NCBI GenBank assembly: GCA_016870355.1
Contig: VGBR01000008.1
Coordinates: forward strand, 56,427-120,426
Length of the DNA: 64,000 nt
Source: Actinomycetota bacterium
GTDB lineage: Bacteria; Actinomycetota; Acidimicrobiia; IMCC26256; PALSA-555
Direction of reading: 5' to 3'
Shown here piece after piece: positions 17,960 to 30,751 of the stretch. The notes beneath the pieces are model-generated. The model did not search any database and was not told the DNA's origin. It was given only the letters and a program-made list of their open reading frames with translations. Every line of letters begins with the position of its first letter. Position 1 is the stretch's first letter. The position numbers were made by a program, and so were the translations under genes.

Positions 17960-18853
17960 ATGGGCTACCTGGACGGCAAGACGATCGCGGTCACTGGCGC
18001 CGGGCGAGGCATCGGACGCGCAGTTGCCATGGGATGTGCGGCGGCCGGCGCCAACGTCGTGGTGAACGACTTCGGCGTCGGCATCGACGGCAACGACCCC
18101 GACAGCGAGGTCGCGAACTCGGTGGTGGCCGAGATCGAAGCCGCGGGCGGCACGGCGGTCGCGGTCGCGGACAGCGTGACCACGATGGCCGGGGGTGAGC
18201 GCATCGTCCGTACCGCGGTCGACACCTACGGCAGCATCGACGGCGTCGTCTGCGTCGCCGGCATCCTGCGCGAACGGATGCTGTTCAACATGGCCGAAGA
18301 GGAGTGGGATCCGGTCATCGAGACCCACCTCAAGGGCACGTTCACGGTGTTCCGCGCCGCGGCCCCCATCATGCGCGAGCAGAAGTCGGGAACGATGATC
18401 GGCTTCACCTCCGGCGCGTTCGCTGGCAGCGTCGCGCAAGCCAACTACAGCGCCGCCAAGGGCGGCATCGTGTCGCTCGTGAGGAGCGCGGCGGTCGGGA
18501 TGTACAAGTACGGCGTCACCGCCAACTGCATCGCACCGGTCGCCAAGAGCCGCATGTCGGCCAACGTCCCCGGCGAGCTCACCATGGGTGAACCAGAAGA
18601 CGTCGCGCCGATGGTCGTGTACCTGCTCGGCGACAAGGCTCGTCACGTCACCGGCCAGGTCTACACAGCCAACGACGGGATCATCGCGGTCTGGAACCAG
18701 CCAGCCGAAGTACGCCAGATGCACAAGGACGGTCGCTGGACCCCCGAGGAGATCGCCGAGCGCTTCGATGAAGTGGGCCAGGAGCGCCAGCCGATGCTCG
18801 ACCGCCTCGACGCGATGGCGAAGGCAGCGGCGGAGAAGAAGTCCGAGGGCTGA
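17960..18853 (+). CDS. Short-chain dehydrogenase/reductase (SDR)
   Basis: The oxidoreductase has 297 residues and a Rossmann fold. The cofactor loop is TGAGRGIGRA (about residue 12), DFGVG follows beta-strand 2, CVAGIL replaces the usual NAG motif, and the catalytic YSAAK is near residue 165 with Ser in TSGAFAG. The C-terminal 55 residues (from NQPAEVRQMHKDGRW) extend beyond the basic fold, as in the SDR group resembling the dehydrogenase domain of peroxisomal multifunctional enzyme type 2. The substrate may be an acyl-CoA or a steroid-like alcohol, but this is not readable. The Shine-Dalgarno GGAGGGG lies just before the ATG. It is a single gene between the clpS group and the pyr operon. Confidence 0.85.
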   Translation: MGYLDGKTIAVTGAGRGIGRAVAMGCAAAGANVVVNDFGVGIDGNDPDSEVANSVVAEIEAAGGTAVAVADSVTTMAGGERIVRTAVDTYGSIDGVVCVAGILRERMLFNMAEEEWDPVIETHLKGTFTVFRAAAPIMREQKSGTMIGFTSGAFAGSVAQANYSAAKGGIVSLVRSAAVGMYKYGVTANCIAPVAKSRMSANVPGELTMGEPEDVAPMVVYLLGDKARHVTGQVYTANDGIIAVWNQPAEVRQMHKDGRWTPEEIAERFDEVGQERQPMLDRLDAMAKAAAEKKSEG

Positions 18854-18903
18854 CTCGGTCCAACGTCAAGGCGATTCCTTGACACGCCGATAGACTCTTC
18901 AAG

Positions 18904-18936
18904 ACCGTGAATAGAGTCCTGTGAGGCTCCAACGGT
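18904..18936 (+). promoter_or_regulatory. PyrR RNA-binding stem-loop in the pyr leader
   Basis: Bases 18915-18928 read AGTCCTGTGAGGCT, an exact match to the PyrR binding-loop consensus ARUCCNGNGAGGYU. The fold is complete: lower stem ACCGT (18904-18908) with ACGGT (18932-18936), a purine-rich internal bulge, upper stem AGUC/GGCU and hexaloop CUGUGA. The pyrR Shine-Dalgarno AGGAGAG (18938-18944) follows directly, so bound PyrR could block ribosome access, as described for mycobacterial pyrR. A competing stem GACTCT (18893-18898) with AGAGTC (18913-18918) would break the PyrR site. Translational control by PyrR is inferred. Confidence 0.85.
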
Positions 18937-18950
18937 GAGGAGAGCCAGAG

Positions 18951-19556
18951 ATGGTCGACGCCTCGAGCGCCGCCGCACAGCCTGACGCCACGGCCGCCCC
19001 TGGGGGCGGTCGTTTCGCGATCCGGGCACACGTGCTCTCGGCTGATGACCTGCGGCGGGCGCACACTCGGATTGCACACGAGATCGTCGAGCGCAACCAC
19101 GGTGCCGGCGAGGTCGTGCTGCTCGGGCTCTACACGCGGGGGGTGGCGATCGCGCAGCGTCTGGCTGCCGCGATCAAGGAGTTCGAGGGCGAAGACGTGC
19201 CGGTGGGGGCGCTCGACGTCGCGTTCTACCGGGACGACATCTCGCTGCGACCGGTGCAGCCGCTCGGCCCTACCGAGGTACCGGTCGACATCACCGGACG
19301 CACGGCCGTGATCGTCGACGACGTCCTTTTCACCGGCCGCACCGTGCGCGCCGCGCTGGATGCCATCAATGCACTCGGTCGACCCCGGGCGGTGCAGCTC
19401 GCGGTGCTTGTCGACCGCGGTCACCGGGAGCTTCCGATCCGGGCCGACTACGTCGGAAAGAACCTGCCGACGAAGATCGCCGAGGACGTGCGGGTCAGGC
19501 TCGTCGAGACCGACGACACGACCGATGACGGCATCGAGCTGTGGGGCCCGGCATGA
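18951..19556 (+). CDS. pyrR: Bifunctional pyr operon regulator PyrR / uracil phosphoribosyltransferase
   Basis: The protein has 201 residues; the first 20 are an Ala-rich tail. The type I phosphoribosyltransferase fold includes [14 protein letters not shown], the PRPP loop [19 protein letters not shown] and the basic segment [18 protein letters not shown]. PyrR senses UMP/UTP and binds pyr mRNA; many members also make UMP from uracil. It is the first gene of its own operon and an RNA target is present in its leader, which indicates autoregulation. A palindromic repeat separates it from pyrB. Confidence 0.96.
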   Translation: MVDASSAAAQPDATAAPGGGRFAIRAHVLSADDLRRAHTRIAHEIVERNHGAGEVVLLGLYTRGVAIAQRLAAAIKEFEGEDVPVGALDVAFYRDDISLRPVQPLGPTEVPVDITGRTAVIVDDVLFTGRTVRAALDAINALGRPRAVQLAVLVDRGHRELPIRADYVGKNLPTKIAEDVRVRLVETDDTTDDGIELWGPA

Positions 19557-19567
19557 AGCGAGCGCCC

Positions 19568-19637
19568 GCGGCGCAGGTACCCTGCGCCGCAGCGAGCGGG
19601 GCCCTAGCGGCCTGGCGGCGTAGCCGCCGGGAGCGGG
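19568..19637 (+). repeat. Palindromic repeat element between pyrR and pyrB
   Basis: Bases 19568-19590 form a perfect hairpin with arms GCGGCGCAGG and CCTGCGCCGC and spacer TAC. AGCGAGCGGGG follows, then a second hairpin GGCGGC-GTA-GCCGCC and GAGCGGGG directly before the pyrB ATG. The same two-hairpin plan occurs before priA (33210-33270), and a related palindrome lies at the argD start. The element could affect mRNA stability or translation of pyrB, but no T-run supports termination. Confidence 0.65.
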
Positions 19638-19638
19638 G

Positions 19639-20565
19639 ATGATGAAGAACCTCTTGTCGATCGACGACCTCGACCGCACCGCGCTTGATGAGCTCCTCAC
19701 CCTGTCGGAGGACTTCCTCCACGTCACCGAGCGCGAGATACCGAAGGTACCGGCGCTCCAGGGCAAGGTCGTCGTCTCACTCTTCTACGAGGACTCCACG
19801 CGCACCCGCATCTCGTTCGAGACCGCGGCCAAGCGCCTGTCGTGCGACGTGATGAGCTTCAGCGTCGGGTCGTCGTCGGTGAACAAGGGCGAGGGACTGC
19901 GCGACACGGTGCAGACCATTGCCGCGATGGGCATCGACGCGGTCGTGGTCCGACACTCCGCGGCAGGTGCGCCGGCGCGGGTAGCGAGCTGGATCGACGC
20001 CAGCATCATCAACGCGGGCGACGGCAGCCACGAGCACCCCACCCAAGCGCTGCTCGATCTCCTCACGCTGCGTCGAGCGCGCGGGCCCGAGCTCGACGGG
20101 CTGCGCGTCGGGATCGTTGGTGACATCGTCAACTCCCGGGTTGCCCGCAGCCTGGTGCTCGGGCTCGACAAGGTCGGCGCGAACACCACGCTGATCGCAC
20201 CGCCGACGTTGCTGCCGACCGTGCTCGACGGTTGGCGCGCGAGCGTGACGCACGACCTCGACGACGTGCTCCCCGAGCTCGACGCGCTCTACCTGCTTCG
20301 CATCCAGCGGGAGCGCAAGAGTGCGAACCGCTTGCCTCGACTCAGTGAGTACTCCGCGCGCTGGGGCCTGACCGTCGAGCGCGCCGCTCGCTTGAAGCCC
20401 GACACCCTCGTGATGCATCCAGGGCCGATGAACCGCGGCGTCGAGATCGCGGCGGAAGTGGCCGAAGGTCCTGCGTCGCTCATCACCGAGCAGGTGACTA
20501 ACGGGGTCGCCGTGCGCATGGCCGTCCTCTACTCGCTCCTCAGCTCGGGGGCGCGTGTTGCCTGA
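19639..20565 (+). CDS. pyrB: Aspartate carbamoyltransferase catalytic subunit
   Basis: The enzyme has 308 residues and condenses carbamoyl phosphate with aspartate. The carbamoyl-phosphate loop is EDSTRTRISFE (about residue 50), SSVNKGEGLRDT supplies the loop residues from the neighbouring subunit, and HEHPTQALLDLLTL and the LLRIQRER region follow. MHPGPMNRG near residue 260 is typical of the family. Two ATGs in tandem (19639, 19642) are possible starts. The 3' end overlaps pyrC. No regulatory pyrI subunit is seen. Confidence 0.96.
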   Translation: MMKNLLSIDDLDRTALDELLTLSEDFLHVTEREIPKVPALQGKVVVSLFYEDSTRTRISFETAAKRLSCDVMSFSVGSSSVNKGEGLRDTVQTIAAMGIDAVVVRHSAAGAPARVASWIDASIINAGDGSHEHPTQALLDLLTLRRARGPELDGLRVGIVGDIVNSRVARSLVLGLDKVGANTTLIAPPTLLPTVLDGWRASVTHDLDDVLPELDALYLLRIQRERKSANRLPRLSEYSARWGLTVERAARLKPDTLVMHPGPMNRGVEIAAEVAEGPASLITEQVTNGVAVRMAVLYSLLSSGARVA

Positions 20566-21853
20566 GCATGGAAGCGTCGTCATCAAGGGCGGGCGGGTCG
20601 TCGACCCAACGGGGGAGCGGGACGCCGACGTGGTGGTGGCGAACGGCTCGGTCGTCGAGGTTGGAACGAACCTGAAGGCCGACACCGTGCTCGACGCCAG
20701 TGGCTGCATCGTCTCACCCGGGCTGGTCGACCTGCACGTCCACCTGCGCGAGCCCGGTGACGAAGACGCCGAGACGATCGAGACCGGAGCACGCGCCGCC
20801 GCGCTCGGTGGCTTCACCGCAGTCATCGCCATGCCCAACACCCGGCCACCGCACGACGAGCCCAGTGTTGTGGCTTCGGTGCTCGCGTCCGGTGCTCGTT
20901 CGCTCTGCGATGTGCACGCCGCAGGCTGCGTGACCGAGCAGCGCGCCGGTGAAGCGCTCGCTCCGCTCGGAGAGCTGCACACGCTGGGGGTACGGATGTT
21001 CACCGACGACGGCGCTTGCGTGTCCGACGCCGGCGTGATGCGCCGCGCCCTCGAGTACGCGCGCTCCCTGCCCGACGCGGTGATCGCCCAACATGCCGAG
21101 GACCCTGCACTTGCTGACGGTGGGCACATGCACGAAGGCGCATGGTCCAGCCGGTTGGGCATCGCCGGCCGACCGGGCATCGCCGAGTCCACCGTCGTGG
21201 CTCGCGACTGCGAGCTGGCCGAAGCTACTGGAGGGCGAGTGCACTTCCTGCACCTCTCCACTGCGGCGGCCGTCGATATCGTGCGCGAGGCCAAGGCGCG
21301 CGGCATTGCGGTGACTGCTGAAGCGGCACCCCATCACTTCACGCTCACCGACGCCGAGTGCGCGACCTTCGATCCCGTCTACAAGGTGCACCCACCACTT
21401 CGAAGCGACGCCGACGTGGCCGCGGTGAAGGCCGGACTTGCCGACGGGACGATCGATGCGATCGCGACCGATCACGCACCGTACGCGAGCGAGCAGAAGG
21501 AACGCCCGTTCGAGGAGGCGCCGCCGGGGATGCTCGGGCTCGAGACCGCGCTCGCGCTCACGATCACCGAGCTGACGATCCCAGGCGTGCTCTCACTCGC
21601 TGACGCGCTGGCCCTGCTGTCGTGGCGTCCGGCCGCGGTCGCGGGCCTCGCGGAGCACGGTCGACCGATCGCGGCGGGGGAGCCAGCCAACCTCTGCGTG
21701 TTCGACCCGGCGCTGAAATGGGAAGTCGACGCCCATCGCCTCGCGAGCAAGGCGCGCAACACGCCCTACGCGGGACGCTCGCTCACCGGCCGCACGCGTC
21801 ACACCGTGCTGCGCGGTCGACCGGTCGTCGTCGACGGCGAGGCGTGCGCATGA
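20555..21853 (+). CDS. pyrC: Dihydroorotase
   Basis: This amidohydrolase has 432 residues and cyclises carbamoyl aspartate to dihydroorotate. Metal ligands are visible in [10 protein letters not shown] (about residue 58), the later His residues in VIAQHAED and FLHLST, and the catalytic Asp in ATDHAPYA (about 306). The class I features include [14 protein letters not shown]. The start is a GTG (20555) or the next codon TTG, both inside the end of pyrB. The stop overlaps carA (ATGA). Confidence 0.95.
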   Translation: MLPEHGSVVIKGGRVVDPTGERDADVVVANGSVVEVGTNLKADTVLDASGCIVSPGLVDLHVHLREPGDEDAETIETGARAAALGGFTAVIAMPNTRPPHDEPSVVASVLASGARSLCDVHAAGCVTEQRAGEALAPLGELHTLGVRMFTDDGACVSDAGVMRRALEYARSLPDAVIAQHAEDPALADGGHMHEGAWSSRLGIAGRPGIAESTVVARDCELAEATGGRVHFLHLSTAAAVDIVREAKARGIAVTAEAAPHHFTLTDAECATFDPVYKVHPPLRSDADVAAVKAGLADGTIDAIATDHAPYASEQKERPFEEAPPGMLGLETALALTITELTIPGVLSLADALALLSWRPAAVAGLAEHGRPIAAGEPANLCVFDPALKWEVDAHRLASKARNTPYAGRSLTGRTRHTVLRGRPVVVDGEACA

Positions 21854-22950
21854 CTCAGGTGGACGCGGTGCTGATCCTCAAGGACGGGACGCTCTTCGAG
21901 GGCGAAGCAATCGGCGCGCCGCCGGCCGATGGCGTGGCCACGGGTGAGGTGGTGTTCAACACCTCGCTCTCGGGTTACCAGGAGATCGTCACTGATCCGT
22001 CGTACGCGGGGCAGATGATCTCCTTCACCTACCCCCACATCGGCAACTACGGCGTGAACGATCACGACCTCGAAGGCCGGCGACCGTTCTGTCGCGGCGT
22101 CATCGTGCGCGACCTGGCCCGCCGCGCGAGCTCCTGGCGCGCTACCGACACGCTTCCGGCGTTCCTCGAGCACCACGGAGTGCCCGGCATCACGGGCATC
22201 GACACTCGCCGCCTCACGCGTCATCTGCGCGACGTCGGAGCGATCCCTGGAGCGATCGGAACCGACGAGACGACGGTGCGCGCCGCCGCGATGCAGGCCG
22301 CCGGTACTGACGGCATCGATCTCGTGGCCCAGGTCACCATTGCCGCGCCGTACGTGGTTGGTGACCCAGACGCTCCGTTCTCGGTCGTCGCGTATGACTT
22401 CGGGATCAAGACCACGATCCTGCGCAAGCTCACCGCCGCCGGCTGCCGCGTCGAGGTCGTGCCCGCCAGCACCGCCGCGGCTGACGTGCTCGCCCGCACG
22501 CCCGACGGCGTCTTCCTCTCCAACGGCCCCGGTGACCCCGCTGCCGTCGAGGGCGCAGCCGAAGAAGTTGCGGCACTGCTCGGTGAGGTGCCGGTGTTCG
22601 GCATCTGCCTCGGGCACCAGATCCTCGGCCTGGCGTTGGGCGCGGAGACCACGAAGCTCCCGTTCGGCCATCACGGCGCCAACCACCCGGTGCGCCACGA
22701 GCTGACCGGACGCGTCGAGATCACCAGCCAGAACCACAACTACATGGTGCAGGCCGACACGATCCCCGGCGGCGCCGACGTCACGCATGTGAACCTCAAC
22801 GACGGGACCGTTGAGGGCCTTCGCGTGCGCGGCATCCCGGCGTTCGGCGTGCAGCACCACCCGGAAGCCGGACCCGGACCGCACGACGCTGCGTACCTGT
22901 TCACCGAGTTCACGGACCTGATGACGGCAATCTCAGTGACGGGCGACTGA
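21850..22950 (+). CDS. carA: Carbamoyl-phosphate synthase small subunit (glutaminase)
   Basis: The subunit has 366 residues. The N-terminal half carries the family marks [17 protein letters not shown] and [22 protein letters not shown]. The C-terminal class I glutamine amidotransferase domain has the nucleophile Cys in [15 protein letters not shown] and the His/Glu pair in [15 protein letters not shown]. It releases ammonia from glutamine and passes it to CarB. The ATG overlaps the pyrC stop; carB starts 2 bases after its own stop. The product serves both pyrimidine and arginine synthesis. Confidence 0.97.
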   Translation: MTQVDAVLILKDGTLFEGEAIGAPPADGVATGEVVFNTSLSGYQEIVTDPSYAGQMISFTYPHIGNYGVNDHDLEGRRPFCRGVIVRDLARRASSWRATDTLPAFLEHHGVPGITGIDTRRLTRHLRDVGAIPGAIGTDETTVRAAAMQAAGTDGIDLVAQVTIAAPYVVGDPDAPFSVVAYDFGIKTTILRKLTAAGCRVEVVPASTAAADVLARTPDGVFLSNGPGDPAAVEGAAEEVAALLGEVPVFGICLGHQILGLALGAETTKLPFGHHGANHPVRHELTGRVEITSQNHNYMVQADTIPGGADVTHVNLNDGTVEGLRVRGIPAFGVQHHPEAGPGPHDAAYLFTEFTDLMTAISVTGD

Positions 22951-22951
22951 C

Positions 22952-26250
<3,299 letters not shown>

Positions 26251-26254
<4 letters not shown>

Positions 26255-27192
26255 CCGTGAGCACCGTCGACCTCTCGGTTCGCCTGGGTGCGGTCCAGCT
26301 TCCCAACCCGATCGTCACCGCGTCGGGCACCTTCGGTCATGGTGCGGAGCTCGCAACGCTGTGCGACCCCGCGCTCCTAGGCGCGGTCACCACGAAGTCG
26401 CAGGCATCCTTCGCGTGGGTGGGCAACCCCGGCCCCCGCCTTCATGCAACTGCGTGCGGGATGGTGAACGCGGTCGGACTTCAAGGACAGGGGATCGCAC
26501 ACTGGATCGCTCATGATCTCCCGGCACTTCGTGCCATGGATGCTCGCGTCATCGCATCGATCTGGGGTCGCAGCGTCGAGGAGTTTGCCGAAGCTGCCGC
26601 GGCGCTTGATCCCGTGCAGGACGATCTCGTGGCGCTCGAGGTGAACCTGAGCTGTCCAAACTTGCACGCCGGTGATGCGATCTTCGCTCACGATGCGAGT
26701 GCGACGAGCGACGTCGTACATCAGGTGTGTCAGATCGTCGGCGTGCCGGTCTTCGCGAAGCTCTCAGCCGGAGCGGCGGACCTCGTGCACATCGCCGGAG
26801 CGGCGGTCGATGCCGGTGCCACTGGTCTGACGCTCATCAACACCGTGCGTGCGCTCCTGGTCGACGCGGAGCTCCGACGCCCGGTGCTCGGTAGTCCCGG
26901 TGGCGGATTGTCTGGTGCGGCGATCAAGCCGATCGCATTGCGCGCCGTGCACGACGTCACCAGCGCACACGTTGGAGTGCCGGTGATCGGGACTGGTGGC
27001 GTGTCGTCAGGTGTCGACGCGGTCGAGGTGCTTCTCGCTGGCGCCACCGCGGTGGGAGTCGGTACGGCGACGTTCGCCGACCCGCGCGCACCGCTCCGGA
27101 TCCTCGGTGAGCTCGAGGACTGGTGCGCCGGTCATGGCGTGACTCGGGTGAGTGAGCTCACCGGCGCGCTGCGCAAGGAGACCAGCACATGA
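26251..27192 (+). CDS. pyrD: Dihydroorotate dehydrogenase, class 1B type
   Basis: This FMN enzyme has 313 residues and oxidises dihydroorotate to orotate in the cytosol. The run [21 protein letters not shown] matches the class 1B pattern (GNPxPRxxETPSGMLNxIGLQ), and [12 protein letters not shown] holds the substrate Asn residues. [11 protein letters not shown] and [19 protein letters not shown] close the FMN site. Class 1B enzymes normally pair with the iron-sulfur/FAD subunit PyrK, but no pyrK lies in this operon: carB precedes directly (GTGA overlap) and pyrF follows (ATGA overlap). The class is assigned by motif similarity. Confidence 0.93.
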
Positions 27193-27878
27193 GCGGCTCC
27201 GCCGTACGGGACCGACTGGCGATCGCCCTCGATGTCGGTGGCCTCGTCGAGGCCTGTCGCATGGCCGAGCGCGTGCAGCCCTGGTTCGGCATCGCGAAGG
27301 TCGGCTACGAGCTCTATGCGGAAGCCGGTCCGGCTGCGTTCGACGCGATGCACAACCTCGGCGTGCGAGTCTTCGCCGACCTCAAGCTGCACGACATCCC
27401 GAACACGGTCGCCCGTGGCGCACGAGTGCTCGGCCGGCGCGGCGTCGACTTCTTGAACTTCCACGCGGCCGGTGGAGTGGAGATGCTGCGGGCGGGCGTC
27501 GAAGGCTTGAAGGAAGGCGCAGCGGACGCCGGCCACGAGGCACCGATCGCGCTGGGAGTGACGGTGCTCACGAGCGATGCCGACGCGAGTGCGTTCGGTC
27601 AACGGCTCGAGTGGGCAGCAAAGGCCGGCTGTGGCGGAGTCGTGTGCAGCGCGCTCGAGATCGCTGCGGTGCGCACTGCGGGTCTGCGCACGATGGTCCC
27701 CGGCATTCGAGTGGGAGCGGTCACAGGTGACGATCAGGTGCGTGTGGCAACACCTGATGATGCGATCAGGGGCGGCGCGGACTGGCTCGTGATCGGGCGA
27801 CCGGTGACGGGCGCTGACGATCCCGCGCAGGCAGCAGCGGCAATCCACGCACTCGTCGAGGGCGTACTGGTCTCGTAG
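27189..27878 (+). CDS. pyrF: Orotidine 5'-phosphate decarboxylase
   Basis: The enzyme has 229 residues in a TIM barrel and converts OMP to UMP, the last step of the operon's pathway. The catalytic Lys/Asp array is in FADLKLHDIPNTVARG (about residue 60). KVGYELY, GVTVLTSD and VPGIRVGAVTGDDQVRVATPDDAIRGGADWLVIGRP give the remaining substrate contacts. The length and motif layout match the bacterial group I enzymes. The ATG overlaps the pyrD stop. A decayed gene on the other strand ends 25 bases downstream. Confidence 0.96.
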   Translation: MSGSAVRDRLAIALDVGGLVEACRMAERVQPWFGIAKVGYELYAEAGPAAFDAMHNLGVRVFADLKLHDIPNTVARGARVLGRRGVDFLNFHAAGGVEMLRAGVEGLKEGAADAGHEAPIALGVTVLTSDADASAFGQRLEWAAKAGCGGVVCSALEIAAVRTAGLRTMVPGIRVGAVTGDDQVRVATPDDAIRGGADWLVIGRPVTGADDPAQAAAAIHALVEGVLVS

Positions 27879-27902
27879 CAAGGACTCACCGGCTGCGGCG
27901 TG

Positions 27903-29083
27903 TCACGCCGCGCTCGTATGGCTTTGATCGATCGGTGGTGGCCGCAGGGTCCAAATGCCGTCGCCGTTGTCGATGGTCTCGTAGCCGCGGTACGTCACGA
28001 GATCGTGATGCTCGTCGCACAGGTCGCCGAGGACCTCGTAGGTCGTGAGGTGGTGCTCCGAGAACAGCTGCGTGTGATGACGCTCGATGCCCAGGCTGTA
28101 GTCGCAGTCGCGCACCTTGCAGCGACCACCATCTCGTTCGTCGATCGCGATCTTCAGTGCCTTCGGGACGTGACGCGTGGTTGACACCACGCTCTGCACG
28201 TCGACGCCGTCGGTGATGACGAGCTCGAGGAGCCCGTCGCCGAGCACGTCACGAGCGTGTGACGCAGGTACCGGGCCGACGCCGGGGATCTCGCACATGT
28301 CCTCGACGGGGTCGGTCACCGACTCGCCGAGGAGCCGCTCGAGCCCCACCCGCACTCGTACGACAGGCTTCGTCGCGGCCGTCTCGACCGTGGCACCCCC
28401 GGACGAGGTCGATGAGCGCGTCGTAGCGGTATGCCGCGTTGGGCTCGTACTCGCCGGCCTTGCGTTCGGCCTCGAATCGGGCCCTCGTGCCCGGCTCGAG
28501 CGCGGCCAAGAGCTCCTGTACTTCCTCGGTCGGACCAGAGAGGCTGGCGTGGGTGGCAAGACCCTGGGTCCACGTGGAGAAGTGGCGTTCCGTCTTGGCG
28601 ATGCGGCGCAGGCGCTCTTGGTCCTCGGCCGCGGTGATCACGCGCTCCTTGGTGGCCCGCAGCTCTCGGAAGCCTCGCTTGGTGGCGGCGAGCATCCGCT
28701 TCTCTGCATCGGGATCGACCGCGACCGCAGCGGTCACCTGTGCCGCTTGCGCCAGCGAGAGCTCCCCGGCGCGCAGCTTCTCTTCGGTGGCGGGAAGGGC
28801 TTCCACTGGCTCCGCGGTGGTCAGCGTCTCGCGGGCGACGTGCTCTGAGGAACCCAACACGTTCGCGAGCCACTGCTCTGGCGAGGCGGCGTGCGAGACC
28901 TGCCGCCAGCCGCCCGAGGTGACCGCACGACGGGCGTGCAGCATGGTGATGGTCTTCGACCAGCTTCTTGAGCGCGGCACCGTCCTGAGCGCGTCGAGCG
29001 GCGTCTGCACCCGAGTACGCGTGTGGATCAAGGTTCGCCGCGTATAGGCGCAGTTCGTCGGTGACGCGCGCCAAGGTGTTCAT
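27903..29083 (-). pseudogene. DUF222/HNH endonuclease-family gene broken by two frameshifts
   Basis: Three reading frames together give one DUF222-HNH protein. The 5' part (from ATG at 29083, [20 protein letters not shown]) runs to about 28950, where the frame changes within roughly 28935-28960. The middle part ([22 protein letters not shown] to [10 protein letters not shown]) is the DUF222 region. The frame changes again at a run of five C (28396-28400, G on the coding strand). The end part holds the HNH signature: CKVRDCD, ERHHTQLFSEH, LCDEHHDLVTY. The family occurs in many copies in actinobacteria with uncertain function. The second break lies in a homopolymer, so a sequencing error cannot be excluded for that one. 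Confidence 0.8.
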
Positions 29084-29194
29084 GTGGTCATTGTGACAAG
29101 GGGGTGTGACAGTCACGCGACCTGCCGAAACGGTCGTGTGCGCGTCACGCGTCGTGCTCATGTGGTCAGGGTGCCAGGAGGGTGTGACACTCAT
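29080..29194. repeat. Imperfect direct repeat upstream of the HNH pseudogene
   Basis: Two 37-base copies, starting at 29080 and 29158, match at 30 positions and are offset by 78 bases (26 codons). Each begins TCATGTGGTCA and contains GGGTGTGACA. On the - strand both put an ATG at the same place (29083 and 29160), in the same frame. This looks like a duplication of the gene's 5' end. Confidence 0.6.
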
Positions 29195-29410
29195 CGCCGA
29201 GCGTGCATCTCGCCGTTGCTGGCATGTGCGCACTTTGGGGAGTTCGTCCGGTGAGCATCGAACCGTCAAGCGCATGTCACACATCCGTGACTTGAGCGTT
29301 CGGTCATATGTGCTGGGAGGCCTAGTGGCGACCGCGGGACGAGCCGATATGCTCGCCGTCACCGCGACGCCAGGTCTCACTGCCCCGAACCCATCGTCAG
29401 GAGGTCGCTG
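29195..29410 (+). other. Intergenic region upstream of mihF
   Basis: No gene is seen in this stretch. It holds a possible -10 hexamer TATGCT (29348-29353) that could drive mihF, without a convincing -35. The mihF Shine-Dalgarno AGGAGG lies at 29399-29404. Confidence 0.4.
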
Positions 29411-29725
29411 ATGCCGCTCCCGCCCGCGCTCACTCCGGAGGAACGACACGCCGCGCTCGAGAAGGCGGCAGCTGCACGCCGCGAGCGTGCGGAGGTGAAG
29501 GAGAAGCTGAAGGCGGGTGGGCTGTCGCTCGAGCAGCTGCTCGAGCAGGGCGGCCGCAACGAGACGATCGCAAAGCTCAAGGTCGTGAGCGCGTTGGAGT
29601 CGATGCCGGGTGTCGGCAAGGTGAAGGCGCGCCGACTGATGCAGGAGCTCGACATCAGCGAGAGTCGACGTCTGCGCGGGCTGGGGGAGAACCAGAAGCG
29701 CAAGCTGCTCCAGCGCTTCGCCTGA
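29411..29725 (+). CDS. mihF: Integration host factor, actinobacterial type (mIHF)
   Basis: The protein has 104 residues and is an essential nucleoid protein in mycobacteria. It is unrelated to the HU/IHF fold of proteobacteria. The N-terminal half is a helical basic segment ([30 protein letters not shown]). The C-terminal half has the helix-two-turn-helix DNA-binding part with [37 protein letters not shown]. It directly precedes gmk and rpoZ, the canonical mihF-gmk-rpoZ order of actinobacteria, which supports both the identity and the taxonomic assignment. A good Shine-Dalgarno AGGAGG precedes the ATG. Confidence 0.95.
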   Translation: MPLPPALTPEERHAALEKAAAARRERAEVKEKLKAGGLSLEQLLEQGGRNETIAKLKVVSALESMPGVGKVKARRLMQELDISESRRLRGLGENQKRKLLQRFA

Positions 29726-29756
29726 TCGCTCGCACCGCCGAACCCGTCGCCGTCCT

Positions 29757-30314
29757 GTGAGTGTCCTTCTGGTCATCGCCGGACCGTCGGGCGTGGGCAA
29801 GGGCACGATCGTGCGTCGGCTCCTGGAACGGAACCCGGAGATGTGGCTCTCGATCTCGGCGACCACGAGGAAGTCACGCTCCGGTGAAGAGCATGGACGC
29901 GAGTACTGGTTTCTCTCGCCGGAGGAGTTCGAGCAGCAGCGCGACGCCGGACAGTTCCTCGAGTCCTTCAACGTCTTCGACGCCAAGTACGGGACTCCAC
30001 GTGGTCCGGTGGAGGAGCGCCTGGCCGCTGGCCAAGACGTCGTCTTCGAGATCGATGTGAAGGGCGCGCAGGCCATCAAGGCTGCGTACCCGGAGGCGCT
30101 CACCATCTTCATCAAGCCGCCCTCGCGAGAGGTGCTGCGAAAACGGCTGCACGACCGGGACCCGAGTGCCGACGCCGACGAGCTCGATCGCCGGCTGGCG
30201 GAAGCGGACGCGGAGGAGGCGCTCGCGACGGCGTTCGACCACACGGTGGTGAACGACGACCTCGACCGGGCGGTGGAAGAGGTCCAAGCGGCGGTCGACG
30301 CAGCCCGCACCTGA
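29757..30314 (+). CDS. gmk: Guanylate kinase
   Basis: The enzyme has 185 residues and makes GDP from GMP and ATP. The P-loop is [17 protein letters not shown], the GMP-binding region is [28 protein letters not shown], and [11 protein letters not shown] precedes the lid. Start is GTG at 29757, 31 bases after mihF. Length and motif order are normal. It supplies GTP and, through Rel, substrate for (p)ppGpp. Confidence 0.96.
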   Translation: MSVLLVIAGPSGVGKGTIVRRLLERNPEMWLSISATTRKSRSGEEHGREYWFLSPEEFEQQRDAGQFLESFNVFDAKYGTPRGPVEERLAAGQDVVFEIDVKGAQAIKAAYPEALTIFIKPPSREVLRKRLHDRDPSADADELDRRLAEADAEEALATAFDHTVVNDDLDRAVEEVQAAVDAART

Positions 30315-30411
30315 CCGGACGCAGGCATCTCGACCCTTGGCTGCTACTCTGGAGGGCCGCCGCGCGGTGGAAGCACCCCCGGCACCCACCCCTCGTCTCG
30401 GGAGTCTCGTG

Positions 30412-30720
30412 ATGGCCGATCGACCCGCTTCGCTCATGGAGCCGCGCATGGAGCACCTGCTGGAGCGGGTCGACTCCAAGTTCACCCTCGTCACCCTCGC
30501 TGCGATGCGAGCTCGCGAGATCAACGACTACTACAACCAGCTCGGCGAAGGCCTCGGCAAGATCGTGCCGCCGCAGGTCACGTCGGTGTCGCGCAAGCCC
30601 TTGACGATCTCCCTCGAGGAGATCGAAGCCGGCAAGATCGAGTCGGCACCGCTGCCCGACGAGCCCGAGGTTCCCGAAGACGCGGCGGCCGAAGCCTCCG
30701 ACGACGGCGCGGCCGAGTAG
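30412..30720 (+). CDS. rpoZ: DNA-directed RNA polymerase omega subunit
   Basis: The subunit has 102 residues and helps assemble RNA polymerase by holding the beta' subunit. The conserved part runs from PRMEHLLERVDSKFTLVTLAAMRAREINDYYNQLGEG to the TSVSRKPLTISLEEIEAGKI segment, typical of actinobacterial omega. An acidic Ala/Glu tail of about 25 residues follows. The ATG at 30412 is taken because the conserved region starts soon after; in-frame codons back to 30337 look non-coding. A TACTCT hexamer at 30345-30350 may be a promoter -10 within the 97-base gap. Confidence 0.92.
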   Translation: MADRPASLMEPRMEHLLERVDSKFTLVTLAAMRAREINDYYNQLGEGLGKIVPPQVTSVSRKPLTISLEEIEAGKIESAPLPDEPEVPEDAAAEASDDGAAE

Positions 30721-30751
30721 CCGCCCGAATCGACCCGGCCCGCGGGCCAGC

